From CAWJPY01 sp963844865 (lineage in GTDB: Bacteria > Acidobacteriota > Thermoanaerobaculia > Thermoanaerobaculales > Sulfomarinibacteraceae): a stretch of 64,000 nt of DNA. The stretch is from the NCBI GenBank assembly GCA_963844865.1, contig CAWJPY010000031.1:1-64000 (forward strand), in the 5' to 3' direction. The translations under genes and the position numbers were made by a program. Positions within the stretch are counted from its first letter, which is position 1. Each line of letters begins with the position of its first letter. This document shows positions 62,001-64,000 of the stretch, piece after piece. The notes beneath the pieces were generated by a model that was not told where the DNA came from, searched no databases, and was given only the letters and a program-made list of their open reading frames with translations.

Positions 62001-62338
62001 ACCGCTGGAACAAGCCGTCCATCGTCCTCATGAACGAGGGCAACTACTCCGACGCCCACTGCTTCCCCGAGGCGTACAAGGCCCTCGGCATCGGCGACAC
62101 CGTGGGCATGCCGGTGCCCGGCACCTGCACCTCGGTGTGGTGGGAGACCCTCCAGGACCGCAGCCTGCGCTTCGGAATCCCCGAGGTGGGCTACCTCGAC
62201 AACGACGGCCACTTCCTGGAGAACCAGCAGCTCGAGCCGGACCACGAGGTGGACAACGACCCGGCCCAGGAGGCCGCGGGCCGGGACCAGCAGCTCGAAG
62301 AAGCCGTCAAGGTGCTGCTCGGACAGCTGGATTCGTAG
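59066..62338 (+). CDS. Tricorn-like protease, S41B family (three frameshifts)
   Basis: Repaired length is about 1089 residues. A signal peptide (RLGLGLLMTVSMCAATGTLS) is followed by two TolB-like propellers (repeats such as PTISPDGGTVVFSYRGDLFR and SFSPDGRSLLYASERGGSWN), a charged linker (EKKEKEAKAKEKKDEAEE), a tricorn C1 domain, a PDZ domain (VLAGGPLQQAGTRIREGVVI) and an S41 core with DTRFNNGGNLVEPL and NEGNYSDAHCFPEAY, whose Ser is the likely nucleophile. The frame moves by one base near 59910, 60080 and 60317; all three look like single insertions, in order bringing the frame back. An exported peptidase for oligopeptides. Confidence 0.9.
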
Positions 62339-62367
62339 TCGATACCGCGGACATCGAGCCCTTCCCT

Positions 62368-62391
62368 GCCCACCCGGACGGCCGGGTGGGC
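62368..62391 (+). terminator. Intrinsic terminator of the tricorn-like gene
   Basis: GCCCACCCGG-ACGG-CCGGGTGGGC is a perfect 10-bp stem with a 4-nt loop, followed by GGGGGCTTTCTCC. It lies 30 bp past the stop. Confidence 0.82.
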
Positions 62392-62428
62392 GGGGGCTTT
62401 CTCCCCGCGCTTCGGACAGGCCAGAGAC

Positions 62429-62494
62429 GGTGCCAGGCAGCATTCGGATGAAGCGATCTGCGTACTATCGAATCAAGACGGGGTGCCTGGCACC
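62429..62494. repeat. 66-bp interspersed element with terminal inverted repeats (copy 2)
   Basis: GGTGCCAGGCA (62429-62439) and TGCCTGGCACC (62484-62494) bound the copy. It matches copy 1 (34326-34391) at 63 of 66 positions, in the same orientation, and it too lies shortly after the end of a plus-strand gene. Confidence 0.85.
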
Positions 62495-62689
62495 GGCTCT
62501 GGCGTCGTCCACGAGCTCATGACGGCTGAGCGCCCTTCTATCGGCGCCTTCCCCGCGGTTGCCACCCCCGGCATTCCCCGACCCCGCGCGACGCGTGGCC
62601 GGAGTGGGTCGCCTCGTGAAGATGCCGAAAGTGGCACGCCCGAGGCACGCGCCGTGCTCTCGAAGGCCGCTGTTCCGCGCGAGTGGGAC

Positions 62690-62790
62690 GCGGCTGCTCG
62701 CTGAACGCCGCGCGCCGAACGATGACGCCGACGCTGAACGCCGTCGCTGACGCTGGTCACGGACGCGGACGCGGGCGCGGGTGTGGAGGC
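62690..62790. repeat. GCTGACGCTG-bearing spacer block
   Basis: GATGACGCCGACGCTGAACG, GCTGACGCTG (62746-62755) and CACGGACGCGGACGCGGGCG. Member of the dispersed low-complexity family. Confidence 0.5.
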
Positions 62791-62865
62791 GGGGAACCTC
62801 CCACTGATCGTGGCGGGTGGCGACAGGGTGTCCTCCGGAGTAAGGTAGCTGTCTGGGAGGTGGCC

Positions 62866-64000
62866 GTGACTCGTCAGACAGCGTGGTTCGGGGTGATACT
62901 CCTGGCGATGGCAACTGTGGGATGGACGGCCGATCGACCCGTGGGGCGCATGGACGCCACCCGGTCGGTGGTGTACGCGCGCCACGGTATGGTGGCGGCG
63001 GCGCAGCCCTTGGCGGTCCAGATCGGCGTCGACATCCTCAAACGAGGTGGCAACGCCGTGGATGCGGCCATCGCCGTCAACGCGGCGCTGGCGCTCATGG
63101 AGCCCATCTCCTGCGGACCCGGCGGTGACCTCTTCGCCATCGTCTGGGACCCCTCGACCGGCAAGCTGGTCGGCCTCAACGCCTCCGGCCGCGCCCCTGC
63201 GGGCCTGACCCGCGACATGGTGCCCGCCAACCCGGACGGGACCATCCCCCTGTACTCGCCCTACTCGTGGACCGTGCCCGGGGCCGTGGACGGCTGGTTC
63301 GAGCTCCACGACCGGTTCGGCAAGCTGCCCATGAAGGATGTCCTGGCGCCCGGCCATCGCCGCTACGCCCGCGAGGGGTTCCCGGTCTCGGCGGTGATCG
63401 CCTACTACTGGGCGCGCGGCGCCCGGGTCTTCGCCGACAAGCCCGGCTTCGCCGAGGTGTTCATGCCCGGCGGCAAGCCCCCGGCCGAGGGTGAGGTCTT
63501 CGCCAACCCCGCCCTCGCCCACACGCTCGCAGCTCCTCGCCGAGGGGGGTCGCGACGCCTTCTACGAGGGCGCCATCGCCCGCGCCATCGTGGCCTTCTC
63601 GAAGGCCAACGGCGGCTTCTTCACCATGGAGGACTTCGCCGCGCACCACAGCGAGTGGGTCGAGCCGATCTCGACCACCTATCGCGGCATGACGGTGTGG
63701 GAGCTGCCCCCCAACGGCCAGGGTCTGGCCGCCCTGGAGATGCTCAACATCCTGGAGGGCTACGACCTGGCCTCCATGGGGCGGGACAGCACCGACTTCT
63801 GGCACGTGCTGATCGAGGCCAAGAAGCTGGCCTTCGCCGACCGCGCGCAGTTCTACGCCGACCCGGCCTTCGCCAAGGTGCCCGATCGCCGAGCTCTTCG
63901 ACAAGGAGTACGCCGCACCGGCAGGCGCAGCTGCATCGACCCGGACCACGCCGCGCGCTCGGTGGACCCGGGCAACCCCGACCTGGAGCACGGCGACACG
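62866..64000 (+). CDS. ggt: Gamma-glutamyltransferase, N-terminal part (frameshifted, cut by window end)
   Basis: GTG 62866 (with GGGAGGTGG upstream) begins an exported protein: a hydrophobic leader (WFGVILLAMATVGWTAD), then GMVAAAQPLAVQIGVDILKR, GGNAVDAAIAVNAALALMEP, SCGPGGDLFAIVWDP and YSPYSWTVPGAVDGWFELHD, all typical of the GGT large subunit. After 63527 the reading moves to another frame (EGGRDAFYEGAIARAIVAFS, ELPPNGQGLAALEMLNILEG), and again at about 63881, 63915 and 63933. The nucleophilic Thr and the small subunit lie beyond the window. It cleaves gamma-glutamyl bonds, for example of glutathione, outside the cytoplasm. Confidence 0.9.
   Translation, partial: MTRQTAWFGVILLAMATVGWTADRPVGRMDATRSVVYARHGMVAAAQPLAVQIGVDILKRGGNAVDAAIAVNAALALMEPISCGPGGDLFAIVWDPSTGKLVGLNASGRAPAGLTRDMVPANPDGTIPLYSPYSWTVPGAVDGWFELHDRFGKLPMKDVLAPGHRRYAREGFPVSAVIAYYWARGARVFADKPGFAEVFMPGGKPPAEGEVFANPALAHTLAAPRRGGSRRLLRGRHRPRHRGLLEGQRRLLHHGGLRRAPQRVGRADLDHLSRHDGVGAAPQRPGSGRPGDAQHPGGLRPGLHGAGQHRLLARADRGQEAGLRRPRAVLRRPGLRQGARSPSSSTRSTPHRQAQLHRPGPRRALGGPGQPRPGARRH

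Larger units (their letters stand above)
62339..62865. other. 527-bp intergenic stretch
   Basis: Contains the terminator of the tricorn-like gene (62368-62391), copy 2 of the 66-bp element (62429-62494) and a GCTGACGCTG-type block (about 62690-62790). No coding frame is convincing. Confidence 0.75.

Noticed and set aside
63320..63380. Frameshift in GGT near LAPGHRRYAREG
   Set aside because: The local residues differ from the usual family pattern but the reading frame is the same before and after, so at most compensating indels are present.

Overview
The window is a high-GC (roughly 68-70%) bacterial chromosome segment with no rRNA, tRNA, CRISPR array, phage or complete insertion sequence. 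Several features point to an acidobacterium, perhaps a Thermoanaerobaculia- or Holophagae-like lineage: a small secreted protein of a type I associate with Acidobacteriota (22342-22803), a tricorn-like protease, a two-component-propeller/PP2C sensor, large secreted subtilases and beta-helix proteins, and intergenic families of degenerate palindromic repeats. This placement is an inference and no 16S gene is present.

Layout. 0-2.5 kb: M20 amidohydrolase and alanine-racemase-family operon. 2.5-5.4 kb: tandem repeats of about 250 bp flanking metK, whose leader holds a SAM-II-like fold and an intrinsic terminator. 5.5-10.5 kb: a small membrane protein, an extradiol dioxygenase, and an autoregulated GntR/ABC operon whose permease is fused to a propeller-like domain. 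10.5-11.4 kb: more repeats. 11.4-16.6 kb: an HExxH membrane protein, a CIA30 protein, a serine hydrolase, a small CPYL-repeat protein, a remnant of an Fpg-type glycosylase, and a DUF1214/DUF1254 pair. 16.6-25.3 kb: a monooxygenase-fold protein, a giant secreted beta-helix protein, a nitroreductase, DUF1820, a PAQR protein and a NifX/SlyD fusion. 25.4-36.8 kb: a propeller/PP2C sensor, DUF4336, two envelope or secreted peptidases, an SDR, an ADP-ribosylglycohydrolase, an RRM protein and MscS. 36.8-46 kb (all minus): a GAF/TauE/DUF1634 operon, kynU, a YgjP-type peptidase, a HEAT/HD-GYP operon and MATE. 46-55.5 kb: a giant subtilase, a C69 dipeptidase, a methyltransferase, a CDF transporter with three C-terminal domains, and a VIT1-like transporter. 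55.5-58 kb (minus): a TerB-like/egsA/glycerophosphodiesterase operon. 58-64 kb: a PilZ protein, a tricorn-like protease and a gamma-glutamyltransferase cut off by the window end.

How the genes fit together. The clearest joint functions are peptide and amino-acid scavenging (M20, subtilases, C69, tricorn-like, GGT, kynureninase), metal handling (NifX/SlyD fusion, CDF plus VIT1-like), glycerol-1-phosphate metabolism, and envelope sensing. Genes joined by 4-bp ATGA or GTGA overlaps are common: M20/alr, GntR/ATPase/permease, DUF1214/DUF1254, TauE/DUF1634, HEAT/HD-GYP, TerB/egsA/GDPD.

Caution on sequence quality. At least a dozen genes are interrupted by single-base frameshifts with clean homology on both sides (metK, ABC ATPase, permease, HExxH protein, CIA30, serine hydrolase, a small membrane protein, tricorn three times, GGT several times). 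They cluster at 4.7-14.1, 24.2 and 59.9-63.9 kb. Assembly or read error is more likely than pseudogenization, so these products are described as repaired.
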